From positions 95,156 to 159,155 of the forward strand of contig WIXG01000179.1 of NCBI GenBank assembly GCA_009869945.1: a stretch of DNA of 64,000 nt, given 5' to 3'. Shown piece by piece: positions 35,355 through 46,806 of the stretch. Position 1 is the stretch's first letter; every line of letters begins with the position of its first letter. A model generated the notes under the pieces. That model was not told where the DNA came from. It was given only the letters and a program-made list of their open reading frames with translations, and searched no databases. The DNA is from Mesaphorura yosii. Its lineage: Eukaryota; Arthropoda; Collembola; Poduromorpha; Tullbergiidae. The position numbers were made by a program, and so were the translations under genes.

Positions 35355-36604
35355 TTAATCTTCTGATTTTAGCACATCTTCAAAATCTTGGTCTTGTAAT
35401 TCGCCGAGATCTTCTTTTGATGGTTCATGGTCGTAATCGTCTTGATCGATTCCAGCTGATTTGCCAAACTTCGATACTTTGACTTCTGCAAATTGTGTAG
35501 TCAGTAAATGATCCATGGAAAATCTATCTTCGTATGCAGACAATGCAGACAATTATACTTACTCTCAAAGCTTTTACGGTTTCCTTGGTCGTCTGATCGA
35601 CTTGTGTCATCATCAAATACAGAGTCTGTCTCAGTCTTGTCATAGCCCACGTGCAGCGTTAGTTGAGCTGGAGAGTAGAATTTGTACCAAGACAAGAATC
35701 CAATCACGCTCAGGAAGAACAAATTCGTCACAAAGCCAAATGCGGCCGAAAGGTACGGGTAATTGAACATGATGTAACGGATTCCAGTGAAATGCGCGTT
35801 GATCTGCAACTTTGCCGAATATACGTCAATCTCTCGACTCTGAATTTGAATGTATGCTTTTGTTGTTCTGTAATTCTACAAAAGCAAGAAAAATCCAATT
35901 AAAATCACCATTTGGCCAAATAAATGCCTTTGCTCAATTCAGATCGAGATTTACCTGGTCATCTAAGTAATTGGAGAACAATTCGATGGTGAGTTGCTGC
36001 CTCTCTTCTGAGTAACCGAACAGTAGGAAAGGAGCGTTGAACAGAGTTTGGAGTACGGTAACCAAATAAGATTTGTACTTGAGTATCGTTGGACGACAGG
36101 ATTTGCCCACTATGAAGTTTTCTCGACTCTTCAGATTAACACATATCATGAACATACCGACGTCGCGATTTCTTTGCGAGTCGGGCACATCAAGGTCCAC
36201 AAAGATTTTATATGGTTGACCAAACATTAGGAAAGATTCCTTGTTTGTGAGAGTTATGTTCGCAGATGGATAATTGCATCTTGCGCTTCGACTAGGACAG
36301 CCTCTGCAAAATCATCACAGCAAACATTAGTTCCTTGTGATGCAGAAACCCCAATGACAAAATTAAACTATGAGCGAACAGCTTACTTGAACTGGAAGAA
36401 TATCGGTTTGGTATGTGAGATTGGTGGCATGTAAGTGTGGTAGAAAAAGGCGTATAAAAATATTGATGTCCAAACTAATGTTGTACCAGTCAATGCAATA
36501 AGGCCTCCTCGGTAAATTGTGCCTTGCGCCTTGACAATCCATGTTGGACCTCTGTGCTCGGTATTAGACGGACCCACAAATTGTCTCAGGAGGAACCCAG
36601 CCAT
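35355..36604 (-). CDS. BSCL2: Seipin, ER lipid-droplet assembly protein
   Basis: Seipin is an oligomeric ER protein at lipid-droplet contact sites. Exons 36387-36604, 35955-36303, 35563-35875 and 35355-35485 give 336 aa. A first membrane helix follows a short cytosolic N terminus (GLIALTGTTLVWTSIFLYAF). The luminal domain has NYPSANITLTN, FGQPYKIFVDLDVPDSQRN, DVGMFMICVNLKSR and LLFGYSEERQQLTIELFSNY, matching the vertebrate MYGQPYRV, DLGMFLVTISCYTR and LLLFGFAEQKQLLEVELY segments. HFTGIRYIMFNYPYLSAAFG leads into the second helix FVTNLFFLSVIGFLSWY. The C-terminal tail is acidic. The ATG lies inside the last exon of the small gene at 36564-36930. Confidence 0.94.
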
Positions 36605-36930
36605 TGCGAATTTTGGAAATGTCAGAAGCTATTTCTTCACAACCACACCGATAAATGTATTCGATCTCATCGTCTTTTACATGTCTTCGAATAATCACTG
36701 AAATCACATGGACACGCTGAATTAAATTCCACTTTTAGATCACATCATCGAAAGTTTGACACACAAACTACAATTGAGCATGTACTTACTTTGGAATTTG
36801 ATCTTGTGCATGTGATACGATATGCTTCACCGATGTACGAGGCACCAATGAATACCGGTACGGTACTGATCTTGACCTTTGACACCTTGGGCTGACCTAA
36901 TGTGGAGTTTGGACGTCCAGCAGTTCGCAT
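36564..36930 (-). CDS. Unknown 97-aa protein overlapping seipin start
   Basis: A two-exon gene, exons 36790-36930 and 36564-36716, both whole codons, 97 aa. It begins MRTAGRPNSTLGQPKVSKVK, continues ISTVPVFIGASYIGEAYRI, then HVISVIIRRHVKDDEIEYIY, and ends GWVPPETICGSV. Codon use looks coding and the donor is good (GTAAGT); the acceptor AATTCAG/C is acceptable, and a later in-frame acceptor would hit a stop. The last 41 bp overlap the seipin ATG region in another frame, same strand. I do not recognise the family; it has five Cys in exon 2 and the exon 1 end and no obvious membrane helix. It could be a conserved small protein translated from the seipin transcript. Confidence 0.55.
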
Positions 36931-37547
36931 GAGTCACCGTCACAATGAATTATTTAATCACATTTGTCACACTTGGAACCTTTAAACTGCGGAGCTTCAG
37001 AATCGTATCTATCGATAGAGCTGAAGGAAAGTAATAAACCTGAGGTTCCTAAAAATGACTTACATTTAGCTATTACCCCAAAAAGATTAATGTGTTGTTA
37101 CTTGAATGAATTGGAATCGAGTTTTACGCTTTCAAATAACATTAAACCTTGAGACAAGAACACTTTTCTCCCTTGTATGGTTGAATTACCAATTTGTCTC
37201 AACTTCACGATCTCACAATGCAATGCGATATACGACTTGTGCGAGTATACGCATGTTCCTAAGATTAACTTAAATTTTGGTACTTCGGTTATCAAAATCA
37301 AAATAAGGCCGGACTCTCAATCAACTCAATTGTCAATCAACAGAATTCAACAGCAAAAGTTCATTTGATAGCGATAACCCACACACTTCAAATGTGCCCG
37401 AATATGCTGAGGGTTGCGTTGAAATTGCTGAGTTTCAGCACCCAGCAGTGTACGAATCTGGACAGATGACAAACTAACCAGTTGCTTATCGTCAAAGCGT
37501 TAGACAGTTAATCAAGCTTGCAGGTCGCACTCATTTCCAATTCCAAA
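36931..37547. other. Divergent promoter, small gene/seipin and esterase
   Basis: About 600 bp between divergently transcribed genes. Short frames are present but none is convincing. Confidence 0.4.
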
Positions 37548-38874
37548 ATGAGCCTGTTGTGGCGTCTGCTGGTAATGGCGTTCGGTTTGGCATTACATTT
37601 GATTCAATGCCAAACAGGTAAGCCACACTGATTCACAAGTACACGTTTTAATGTAATCAACAAATTCATCTAAAAGAAACCTGCAGCTCATATTAAGGTG
37701 GACCCAAGCAGTGTCACTGTGTCTGGGTTTTCCTCGGGTGGTGCAATGGCCATGCAGTTCCATCTAGCTCATTCTAACATTGTCCATGGAGTAGGAATTG
37801 TTGGTGGTTGTAAGAGCGAATTATGCCTTCATACGCGTGAATCCTCGTGGCTCTGATTTTAATTGCGTTTTCCTTGAAATAAGTGCCTTACGGCTGCGGT
37901 TACTTCTCAAACTCGTCACTCTGTCACCAAACTTCCGACCAGGACTATGTTGATTTCATTAAGACACACGCGTGGCTCGGAAACATTGACCCTGTCACGA
38001 ATATTGTGCAGGACAATGCCTTTGTATTTCACGGGGCCATGGATACTGGAGTCAATCCAGGTTTCACATCCTCCAAGTAGCCTGTCTATTGACCATTTGC
38101 ACTTATTATCCTCTTGTCTTGCATATTCCGCAGCGTTGGGCGCGAAAATTGCAAATATTTACAGCAAGCTTGAAGCAATGGTGACCACTGAGTTTACTCT
38201 GCAGGCCGCACATGGATTTGTAAGTTCACAAACTTAAATTCTCAGACTTCCACGCACAAAGGAGACTGACTGTCTAATGTCAAATTAGCCGACAGAATCC
38301 TACGGTACCCCGTGCGACCAGGATTCCGCTTTAACTGGATACTTGAGCAATTGCAGCTACTTCGGTGCCTTTGAGGTACTCAACACTCTTTATGATGGAG
38401 ACCTCCAACGACCTTCGTCAGGAGACGTGTGGAGAGGAACACTAACTGAATTTGGTCAAACTCTGTTCATTCCTCCTGCCTATGACTCTCCAGCCTCAAT
38501 TAGTCTAGACTCTGTGGGGTTCATGTACATCCCATCTCAGTGCGAACCTGGAGTGGTTTGCCGACTACACGTCGCACTGCACGGGTGCCTTCAAAGTCGA
38601 GGGCTAATCAACGACCTGTTTGTTAGAAATGCGGGTTATCTCGAGGTTGGTGAGGCGAATAATATCATCATCATCTTCCCACAAGCTGCGCCAACCACAG
38701 CCACTCCAAACGGTTGCTGGAATTGGTGGGGCTACCTGGAAGGATCGGACTACCGTAAGTAGGAATGAATCACTAAAATAATTGCACCAATTTTATTTCT
38801 TCTCGTTATTTCCAGTGACCAACAAGGCTCCGCAAATTCAAACTCTGTACAACATCGTTAATGCCTTTTTGTGA
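37548..38874 (+). CDS. Secreted PHB-depolymerase-like esterase
   Basis: Alpha/beta-hydrolase esterase related to extracellular poly(3-hydroxybutyrate) depolymerases. Exons 37548-37617, 37687-37809, 37884-38060, 38134-38219, 38289-38754 and 38816-38874 give 326 aa. A signal peptide is evident (LLVMAFGLALHLIQC). The lipase box is SGFSSGGAMAM (Ser39 as nucleophile), the likely acid is Asp118 in FHGAMDTG and the base His150 in AAHGFPT. The oxyanion-hole motif LHVALHGCLQ and CWNWWGYLEGSDY come last, after the triad, so the fold has the circularly permuted type-2 order known from fungal PhaZ. Even-spaced cysteines suggest disulfides. It ends 24 bp from the convergent gene at 38899. Bacterial or fungal ancestry is possible but the introns show it is a nuclear animal gene. 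Confidence 0.9.
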
Positions 38875-38898
38875 CAAGAACGCTTTTAGTTACGTCAG

Positions 38899-39718
38899 TT
38901 ACGTGGCACTAGCACTATCCGTATTTGTGATAGTTGTGCTTGGACTCGAATTATTTGAATTACTACCACCATCACCTCGAATCAATGCCCTTAAATCAAT
39001 TGCTAGGAAAACAATCAAATGAACCAGAATAAACGCATTGAGACCAGCAATTGTCGCCACTATCTTCAGCTCGAGAAATCCTCGTAGTCCAAGTGCCAAC
39101 GGCACGATGGCTGCAATCATTGAACACAGTGCTGCCAAGACCAGAGAAGTGATCCAGCATATCAGCATGTCGCGTGTTTTTGCCCACTAGAAAACATGGC
39201 AAACAATAAGCAACAAAGCAATTGCGATATTGACATTGTTGTTTACCAGAAATTTACGAGCAAGGTACCTACCTTATTAGCGATCAGCGCTCCGAGAATC
39301 TGCATCAACCCCACGAGCATAGAAATTGAGAAACATGCCTTCAGAATCTCAATGTACGGAGAAAGCGAGCGATTGAGTTCGTCCAGAAGCACTTGGGCCG
39401 GGTATCGTTTTGTGCCGCTCATGTATCCGATGATGAAGTAAACCCTGGACTCAGAGTCCAGTGTCTCGTGCAGAGCCCACGAGCCGCTCACCAGCAACGC
39501 GATCCCAAGAGTCTGTGGAGGGAATGAGGCTGTAAAAGGGAGGACCGTTTAATTAACCAATACTGTGAAAAATGTGAACTTACAAATGCTACAATGGCTG
39601 CCAGTTGTTTCGCATTATCTTGCACACGGCCAAAGAGGTCCTTCATAATTGCGGAGAGCAAATTATCGCAATGGAACTTGAAATACGATGTTCTTAGCTG
39701 AATAATTTCTTCATTCAT
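38899..39718 (-). CDS. Four-TM protein, family unknown
   Basis: Exons 39584-39718, 39273-39512 and 38899-39186 give 220 aa. Four hydrophobic segments: QLAAIVAF/TLGIALLVSGSW (across intron 1), ACFSISMLVGLMQILGALI, MLICWITSLVLAALCSMIAA and GLNAFILVHLIVFLAIDLRAL. A polar loop between the first two contains YMSGTKRYPAQVLLDELNRSL. The C terminus is Ser/Asn/Thr-rich and cytosolic-looking. The topology suggests a tetraspan-like protein, but the CCG motif of tetraspanins is absent, and I do not recognise an orthologue. Confidence 0.7.
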
Positions 39719-39887
39719 TTATTGGCGTCTAACCACTTTTGCCCTAATTTTGGTCCTGAAAATCCAAGTAGTACCTTCGTAAAAAGCAAACCATCACATT
39801 TGACTCGTCACGGAATTTATTGATTGCAACACTTCCTTAACAAGTAACTCGTGTACGAAATTAAACATTGATGCACAAAAATTAGAG

Positions 39888-41431
39888 TTACATGCGATTT
39901 TTCCTGCCAAACATGAGTAACACTTTCATCGTATGCAGAATCAGGAAAAGTACCATCTTATACGTCGTGCTTTTCTTAACATAGAAAAATATTCCGACGT
40001 GTTGCTTGAGTGGTGGGCATGACATAAGAAATGAGAGGTTGTAGTCCTTCCCGAGCGCCGTGACTGTGTTGGTCCAGCTTAGACGACCCTCTACAGTCCG
40101 GAGCTGTGCGACGGCTGCCTGTGTGACCCCGTGCACATGCCGGGTCCAGCGTTTCACAAATCCTATTGATTTTGAATGGATACTCGCGACTGATGGCACG
40201 GCGATAAAGATTATTAGTATGCAGCCTATCGAAGCGTTCAGCCATATAAACAGGATGAAGGCAGGGATTTGGCCGTGGTGAATAATGCAGATGTAGTTGG
40301 ACATGATACCAACGCCGAAGATTATGAAGATGAAGAATGGAGTGATCAGCGCTCGTGTCAGAGACGTGAAGTGCTGACACTGAATTTGCAGGCATCGGTA
40401 CGAGTGAAATGCTTCGTGAATGCTTTTGGCGGGGTCAGAAACGTTACTTCTTGACCTGAGTTTGGACTTGACCAACAGAATCTGCGAACTCGTTCGACCC
40501 TGACTTTGATTGTGTGTGAAAGGAGGGTGCCCCAGCTTTGGCGCGTCATGTGGCGAGATCCGAATGATCCAGTGCAGGAGAAGATAACCACAGTACATGA
40601 TGTAGATTAAATAGGTGAAAAGAACGTCCAAAAGCAGAAGCACTTGCCACAATAAAATAACTCCAAACAAAAAAATGATTGCAAGAGAAGTCGGCTCAAG
40701 CAGGCTGCCGGTTCCGATAAGTAACCAGATTGGGTAGCGTTTGTTGAGCGGGTCAGACAAGTAGAACAGAATGGTGAGGGCCGGGTGGGGAATTGTGATT
40801 GAGACCAGTGTAATTTGGAGAATAGTTTCCCATAATGGAATCTTTTTACGCTTTGAGGGTTCAGCCTTCGACTCAACTTCAGACCGCTTGTATTTCTCTG
40901 CACGAAAGTGAAGCATTGCAAAGTCACAAGCCACAAGAGTGGACAATCTCATTATTGACCGATCGACTTACCACGCAGGTACATGAAAAGTTGTTGGGTT
41001 GAATTGACAAAGGCACAGATCTCATTTCGGTAGAGGATGAAGTGCGGCTGGACAACGAGGCACAACGGCCATGAGACCGCAAATGTGAAGTGAATTTCAG
41101 TGCTTACGAATGAGGACGGGAGCCGGCCCATCAGGATCAAGGCTAAGGAAGCCCAAAGGTAGAGACAGTACGCCAAGAACAGGCTCGCATTGAGGTACAC
41201 GGCCCACAAACCTTGCCGTGGGATAGGCTCGCATCGCCCCTTCTCCCGATTCCAGAGGACGGGGTATAACCTCAGAGCGATCACGAACCGTCGAAAGAAC
41301 TCCATAGAATTGAGTGTTGACTTTGCGAGAGTCATTTTCGGACTGTACTTGACGCCGAGCTGGCTCGAATTTGTATGCGTACAATAGCTTATATTCCCCA
41401 CTGTAATCAAATAATTTGGGCTTGACAGCAT
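39888..41431 (-). CDS. Gustatory-receptor-like seven-TM chemoreceptor 1
   Basis: Exons 40972-41431 and 39888-40897 give 489 aa; the ATG at 41335 is an alternative start. Multiple hydrophobic helices (about seven): VYLNASLFLAYCLYLWASLALI, FAVSWPLCLVVQPHFILY, ILQITLVSITIPHPALTILFY, LAIIFLFGVILLWQVLLLLD, ALITPFFIFIIFGVGIMSNY, FILFIWLNASIGCILIIFIAV. A large basic loop between helices 4 and 5 and a short C-terminal region match insect-type gustatory/odorant receptors, but no diagnostic motif is strong. Next to another receptor of the same strand (42498), about 1 kb apart. Confidence 0.7.
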
Positions 41432-42497
41432 TAATTAGTATAATGGCCAGCTAGCACTCAACGAAATGAAGTGTGTTTGTTCTAAATAACACATGGAGCT
41501 GGACCGTCGATTTGATTACTTACAAGAACTTAAAAACAATGCAGATAAGAAAATTTGGGGGAACAAAAGGTAAAAAAGTAACTAACGATGTAATATTCAG
41601 TAATTTCACACACTCTGCATGACGAATAAAGCCATATGACCCGAGAAAACAGGATGCCAACTTTAATATCTTTTTCCAGCTTTCTGCTACCTTTCTTTCA
41701 ATATTCCTCATAAATTCATTTAATTTTAAAATGTAATTGTCTGATGGCTTCCTAGAGCAAGACAAGGTTGGACACGAGAAAGGAGGTTGTTGCTTAGAAT
41801 TTGTCCTAATGGGTCGATAGCATTAAATATACAACAAAAGTTGACATTTCCAATTTCTATCAGGGTGTTGAATGACGAATGGCTAAATAAAAACAAAGAT
41901 TTCAATTGATTGTATGGTGTGCAGAATTTATAATGAGACTCGAGCCACGGCGCGAGCCTGCAAACCAAGTGTGGGAGGCAACAACTCTGCGCCATTCAAT
42001 CTCAATCCTATGATATGGCTACGGTTTATACAAATGCGTGCCCCCACGTAATGTCCATACGTTCTTTTGGAGGTCGCGATCACATTCTATTGGCAAAAAT
42101 TCTTGTGAATTCTTGATCTCCAGGAATTGATGCAATAGCAATTCATTTTACATTCACGCTGCGGAACACGAGTATCTTGCACAAAAAATGGCATCTGACA
42201 CTGGTTTCTGAAATGGCGAAGCAATTCCTTCAATTCATCTTATATTAATCATAAGGCCATGATCTTATCGAGAAACAATTATAAAAATGACAAGTGAATT
42301 AAATTGCCTCGATGTAAGGGTTCAGTTTTGCACTGTATTGAGGCCGGTTTCATTTAACTTTGCTGTCAACAAAATTGAGGTACCAATCGAGCTTCTACTA
42401 TTAGAATTATTGAGTCAAAGCACTCTATTTTATTAACATGTTTGCTTTATCGTTTCGCCTGGCTGACCAACAGACGTCATAGAATTTTGTACCAATT
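41432..42497. other. Intergenic between two chemoreceptor genes
   Basis: About 1 kb, AT-rich, with no convincing exon; promoter of receptor 1 and 3' UTR of receptor 2. Confidence 0.5.
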
Positions 42498-43817
42498 TTA
42501 AATATTTTTAACAGTGACAAAATACGAGAAGACTGCCACCATGTAGTCGAAGAATGACGACGGCGCAATTCGATGGAAATCCCATGCTCGAAATTCGATC
42601 GTTTTGAGGGCGCGGTGGTACGTTAGCAGATAGCGCCCGCTGTTGTCCCCTCCCAACACTGACATTCGCCTGTTCTTGAAACGGCTGAAATCATACCCTG
42701 ATCGTCCGGATGAATGAGCCAAAAGTTGTTCGTTGCGCTCCAATGTTTTGGTCTTTAGGAGTTTCTTGAACTTGATTGATTTCGTGTACACGCTGGCCAT
42801 CGGCTGGTACAGAAAAAAGAGACGAGCCGTTTCCCCCACAACGTTGGAAATGAAAAATTGTGTGAGCAGGCTCGAGTCGTTGGCATTGAGCATTCCGTAC
42901 GCGCACTGAACGTGGACTGCCATATGAAACAGCTCGTGGATGAAGAGAACTTGGCCGTACGACCGGTTCATGTTCGTCACGATTATACGGAGGGCATGAT
43001 AAAAGGAGAGGACTCGAGTCCTCGGGCAGTCGCCTCTCTCAAACGCTTGGATCACGTTTTCCTGAAGCTTGTCCAGGCCATGGGCGATGGTGCGCCCAAT
43101 CATGCAGATCAGTATGTCGAAGCTCGCCAGACATGTCCAGATTAGGAATCCCGTGTAGCCCTCAACCAGACTTAACCCATACGTTCGAACTCGAATCCAA
43201 GTCCAAGTCAGAGGTCCCAAGTCGTATGTCTTTCCGAGTATGATTGAGTTGGCGAACGGTGGGAAATTGGGCAGCAGGATCGCGATCGTGGGAAGTGCGA
43301 AGCAGGAGAAAACAATATTCTGCCCATAAATGCCCAAGTGCATCTTCAGGCCTTTGAACCGTCTCATCTGCTTGTGAGGCGGGTCCGGCGGAAAATTGTC
43401 TTTGATGTTATCCTCAAGCCTCAGCCACATCGTAATCGTTCTGGAGATCGTCCCGACCCTGATCACCTGATTGTAGAACGTGAGTGACATTTGCGTGTAG
43501 CCAAAGCACCAGAGCAGTTGAAACATGTAGCCTTTGGAGATGGTGTCGTACTGGAAATGCGTGGTGTAATTGTACAGAAGTATGATGGGTTGCTTAATCA
43601 TGTATGCACTGATGTAGACGAAGTTAAACACACACAACGCGTATGGAAGTCCACGAGTACATTTCCGCACTGTTTTTCTGTCCTCGTACTCGATTGGAAT
43701 CATCCCGAACCAGCGCACGGCCTTGAAGAAAATTTTGTAGAGATTCAGCATATTGCTAGCAGCTGTGTCGTAGATCGGAAAGGCGTCCTGACCAGATCGT
43801 TTGTAAAAGTCCTTCAT
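42498..43817 (-). CDS. Gustatory-receptor-like seven-TM chemoreceptor 2
   Basis: Intronless frame of 439 aa. It starts MKDFYKRSGQDAFPIYDT, then FFKAVRWFGMIPI (typical of the GR N terminus before TM1), helices GLPYALCVFNFVYISAYMI, MFQLLWCFGYTQMSLTFYNQ, QNIVFSCFALPTIAILL, GFLIWTCLASFDILICMIG, the loop-type segment around LFIHELFHMAVHVQCAYGML, and a C-terminal helix FFDYMVAVFSYFVTV where GRs carry the TY-x5-QF-like motif. Length and motif layout fit insect gustatory receptors; ligand unknown. Confidence 0.78.
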   Translation of the reverse strand: MKDFYKRSGQDAFPIYDTAASNMLNLYKIFFKAVRWFGMIPIEYEDRKTVRKCTRGLPYALCVFNFVYISAYMIKQPIILLYNYTTHFQYDTISKGYMFQLLWCFGYTQMSLTFYNQVIRVGTISRTITMWLRLEDNIKDNFPPDPPHKQMRRFKGLKMHLGIYGQNIVFSCFALPTIAILLPNFPPFANSIILGKTYDLGPLTWTWIRVRTYGLSLVEGYTGFLIWTCLASFDILICMIGRTIAHGLDKLQENVIQAFERGDCPRTRVLSFYHALRIIVTNMNRSYGQVLFIHELFHMAVHVQCAYGMLNANDSSLLTQFFISNVVGETARLFFLYQPMASVYTKSIKFKKLLKTKTLERNEQLLAHSSGRSGYDFSRFKNRRMSVLGGDNSGRYLLTYHRALKTIEFRAWDFHRIAPSSFFDYMVAVFSYFVTVKNI

Positions 43818-45384
43818 TTTGTCTTTGACTTTAATTTTGAAAGAAGAATTTTGAATTTTGTGCTATTTGTTAGATTGAGGCCTGGGGGCTTCTCACTTTA
43901 CGCAGACGCAATTTATATAAATTGTGTTGTTTACCTGTAACAATTAACCACTTACCCTTTGATCATGTTCAGGTGAGACGGACATGACATGAATGCGTCA
44001 GTTGTAAGTTGTAACCCATTAGTTGCTAAATCATAACAAAGCCAATTGTCAAAAACAATGGCAAGGCTGCATAATTGGGAAGAATAGTTCATTGAAAGCA
44101 TGTTTCGTTGACTTTTTGAGTCAACAGATCAATGTGTTTTACAGGTCCAGTTCCAACAGTATTAGCAAGCAAAGTGGAAGTATAAAATTTGACAACAGAA
44201 TCAGATGCAACCGAAAAGGTGGAAGTCCAAAACATGTACAAATGCGTGTAGCAGATTATCCATAATCATTAAAAATTGCTAGATTGGATTTTCCAACAAC
44301 GAATTGTGCCAATTATAGTCTTAATTAAATTGTCTGTGGGGTCCGTCCATGTCCCGTGTTCTGTAAACGATCTTACTTCGTGCAGACTGCCTACACGAGA
44401 ACCACCCATACAAGGTGGACCGTACAAACAAACAAATGATTAAAAGGCTTGCTGAAGTTCATAAATGACAATGCCATCAGACAATTGAAGGAATAACATT
44501 CAGTTGTCTGGAATGAATTGCGTCGACTGTCTTTTGTGTACTATTTCTAGCCCAATGAATGGTTATGAGTGTCCTGAATTCGGTGAAGCAATAGGTCAGT
44601 TCCAGTTTTAAACCTTGACTTTCCATCGTCCACACATAATCAATATTGCAAAAAATGCTACGCTTTACTTAAAATGTCAAGACCCAAGTGTTTTTTCACG
44701 AAATGAATGCGATTCTCGATTTATTTCCGGGTTGTTCGTGTTGTGACGGTTGAACAATAAAATGTTATAATTTAACCTTAAAATCCTACAAAATATAAAG
44801 TGTTTTGATTCACACTTTAGCAAAACATTTGTCGCGTAAGACATTACCAAGTTTTTGCAATTTGGGACTGGACAAACGTCACCGACGTCGCATAGTATGA
44901 TGTGAAGAACACAATTACGCAATAATACACTATTCTGCATACAATTTACTTAATGAGAATCAAAGAAAAATTAAGAATCAGTCAAATTACGATAATAGCA
45001 AGGTTCTCTGCTCTCAGGTCTCTGCTCTCTTTGTCGTTCACCGAAACCTTCAGCTATATGATTTCGGAGTTTATACTTAATTTCATCACTTTGCGTAGTT
45101 TGTAGTACAACAGTCCGTTGTTATAGTCGTAATCATTAAGTATTAAAATTCGACGTTAAATAAAGAGTTAAAACATCTTTTACAGTTGTGACTGACTAGA
45201 AACAAAAGTGTATGCAGATTCAAACCAACTAAATTGTAACTACTTTACATAACTCCTCATACTTGGCATGGTGCATGTCACATTGAACCGCGAACTTACT
45301 CCGTGTTGAATACACTACAAGTCGAATCCGAGAATCTTGCGTACAGACACTGAATACATGACAGAAGTGTTAAGTAATACGCCT
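43818..45384. other. Intergenic region
   Basis: About 1.57 kb between the receptor 2 start and the TTC17-like stop codon. It is AT-rich with scattered plus-strand AATAAA words and no convincing exon. Confidence 0.5.
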
Positions 45385-46806
45385 CTAGTTGACAATCCGC
45401 TTTGCCCGAAGAGCTCTTGGCGAAATTCCCAGCTTCAATGACCTCATGGCTAAAGCTCGACTGAAGTGTCTGTGCGGAGGTCTCGAATTAGAGTCAGAGG
45501 AGTCATCTGAGTCCAGCGATGATAACATGACGAGCAGAACACCAATTACGAGGAATATGATTATGATCAACGTCACGGCGTGAAGTCCTGTTCCAGAAAG
45601 TAGCGTTTCCAGTTCATTAAGTGCTTCTTGAGCGCCCACGTGATCTGGTCGCAATTCAAGCGTGTGCTTGAAATGCAACAGAGCTTCTTGGTGATGACCA
45701 TAAGCTTTAAGTATTTCTCCAAGTGTGAAGTGCTGTTGCCAGGCTCCACGATCGTTTTGCAGTTCGAGAGATCGTCGCGCTAAGAATAGCGAGTCATCTA
45801 GATAACCGATGTACCTGGAGGAGAATAATACACAAATGAATTCTGAGCACAAGCGAATAAGACATTTAATTTAAAAAGTTCAGTTGACGTACAGCAAAAG
45901 TCGAGCCAAATTGTGCAGGACTTCCGGATTATTAGGCGCCACAGCCAGAGCTCGCCTGAAACATTCGATTGCTCGGACTGTATTTCCTTTTATTCTCCAG
46001 AAGTTTCCAATCTGGTTGTACAGCTGCACAGAACCAGGTTTCTGTAGAGTTAATAAACGAATCGTTAGTTAGCACAGTTCGTGAGAGCATTCAAACTATG
46101 AAGAATGAAGTGTGTATCAACAAACCTCTTTTTTAGCTTTTCTCAGCTTTCGTTCCAACACACTCAAATCCACTGATTCCTTCTTGCTGTTCTTCTTTTT
46201 GAACAGTAGCGCAACTTGAGGTTCAGGTATTTGAGGATGATTTTGTCGATTAGCTATACCAATTAGTTGGTCGTAGTACGTAAAGTTAGCATGGCGTCCA
46301 CAATCAAGGACGTCCTTGCTTTCCGCGGACGACTCGTCCGACGAATATGACGTAGATGATGTATCACCATCATCGCACTGACTACCCTTTCGCCTTAGGA
46401 ATTCATGGTGCCCGTTCTTGAGCCAAGACCCTTTCGAAGTAACTATTGTAGTAGTTAGAATTTGTAGCACAAGTTCGTCTTCTGCTTCGTTGAAGTATCT
46501 TCTCGGGTTAGGTCTATTATCTTGCGTCGAATCACTAGAAGTGAGATTTCTTCTGAGATAGCTTGATCCCACCCAACCTCCGCTACTGCTGTCCGTTTCT
46601 GAGTTCGGCCTTCGATTATAATTTTGTTGTGGCGGTGGCAGCGGAGTTACAACGCTCTTTCCATCAGGAGTGGTCACCAGCTTCCAGTGCGATGATGACG
46701 ACTTTGTGTTTGAGTTGATGAATTGTAGCGACAGAATATGCAAAATCAGCAGAAAATGAAATAGCATCGGGGACGCTGATGACAGCGGTGAAGAAGCTGA
46801 AGGCAT
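45385..46806 (-). CDS. TTC17: TTC17-like tetratricopeptide protein
   Basis: Exons 46126-46806, 45893-46041 and 45385-45814 give 419 aa. The N terminus has a hydrophobic signal (MLFHFLLILHILSL) followed by SHWKLVTTPDGKSVV, the TTC17 start motif (SHWVVTEDGKIQQQ in vertebrates). A Ser/Asp-rich middle includes DCGRHANFTYYDQLIGIA. The C-terminal half carries TPR motifs ending LYNQIGNFWRIKGNTVRAIE, CFRRALAVAPNNPEVLHNLA, LARRSLELQND and HFTLGEILKAYGHHQEALLH, like the C-terminal TPRs of TTC17. A hydrophobic stretch LIIIIFLVIGVLLVML near the end could be a membrane segment, not expected in TTC17. Much shorter than vertebrate TTC17, so perhaps a divergent or reduced paralogue. The exon 1 donor GTTTGT is weak. 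Confidence 0.72.
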
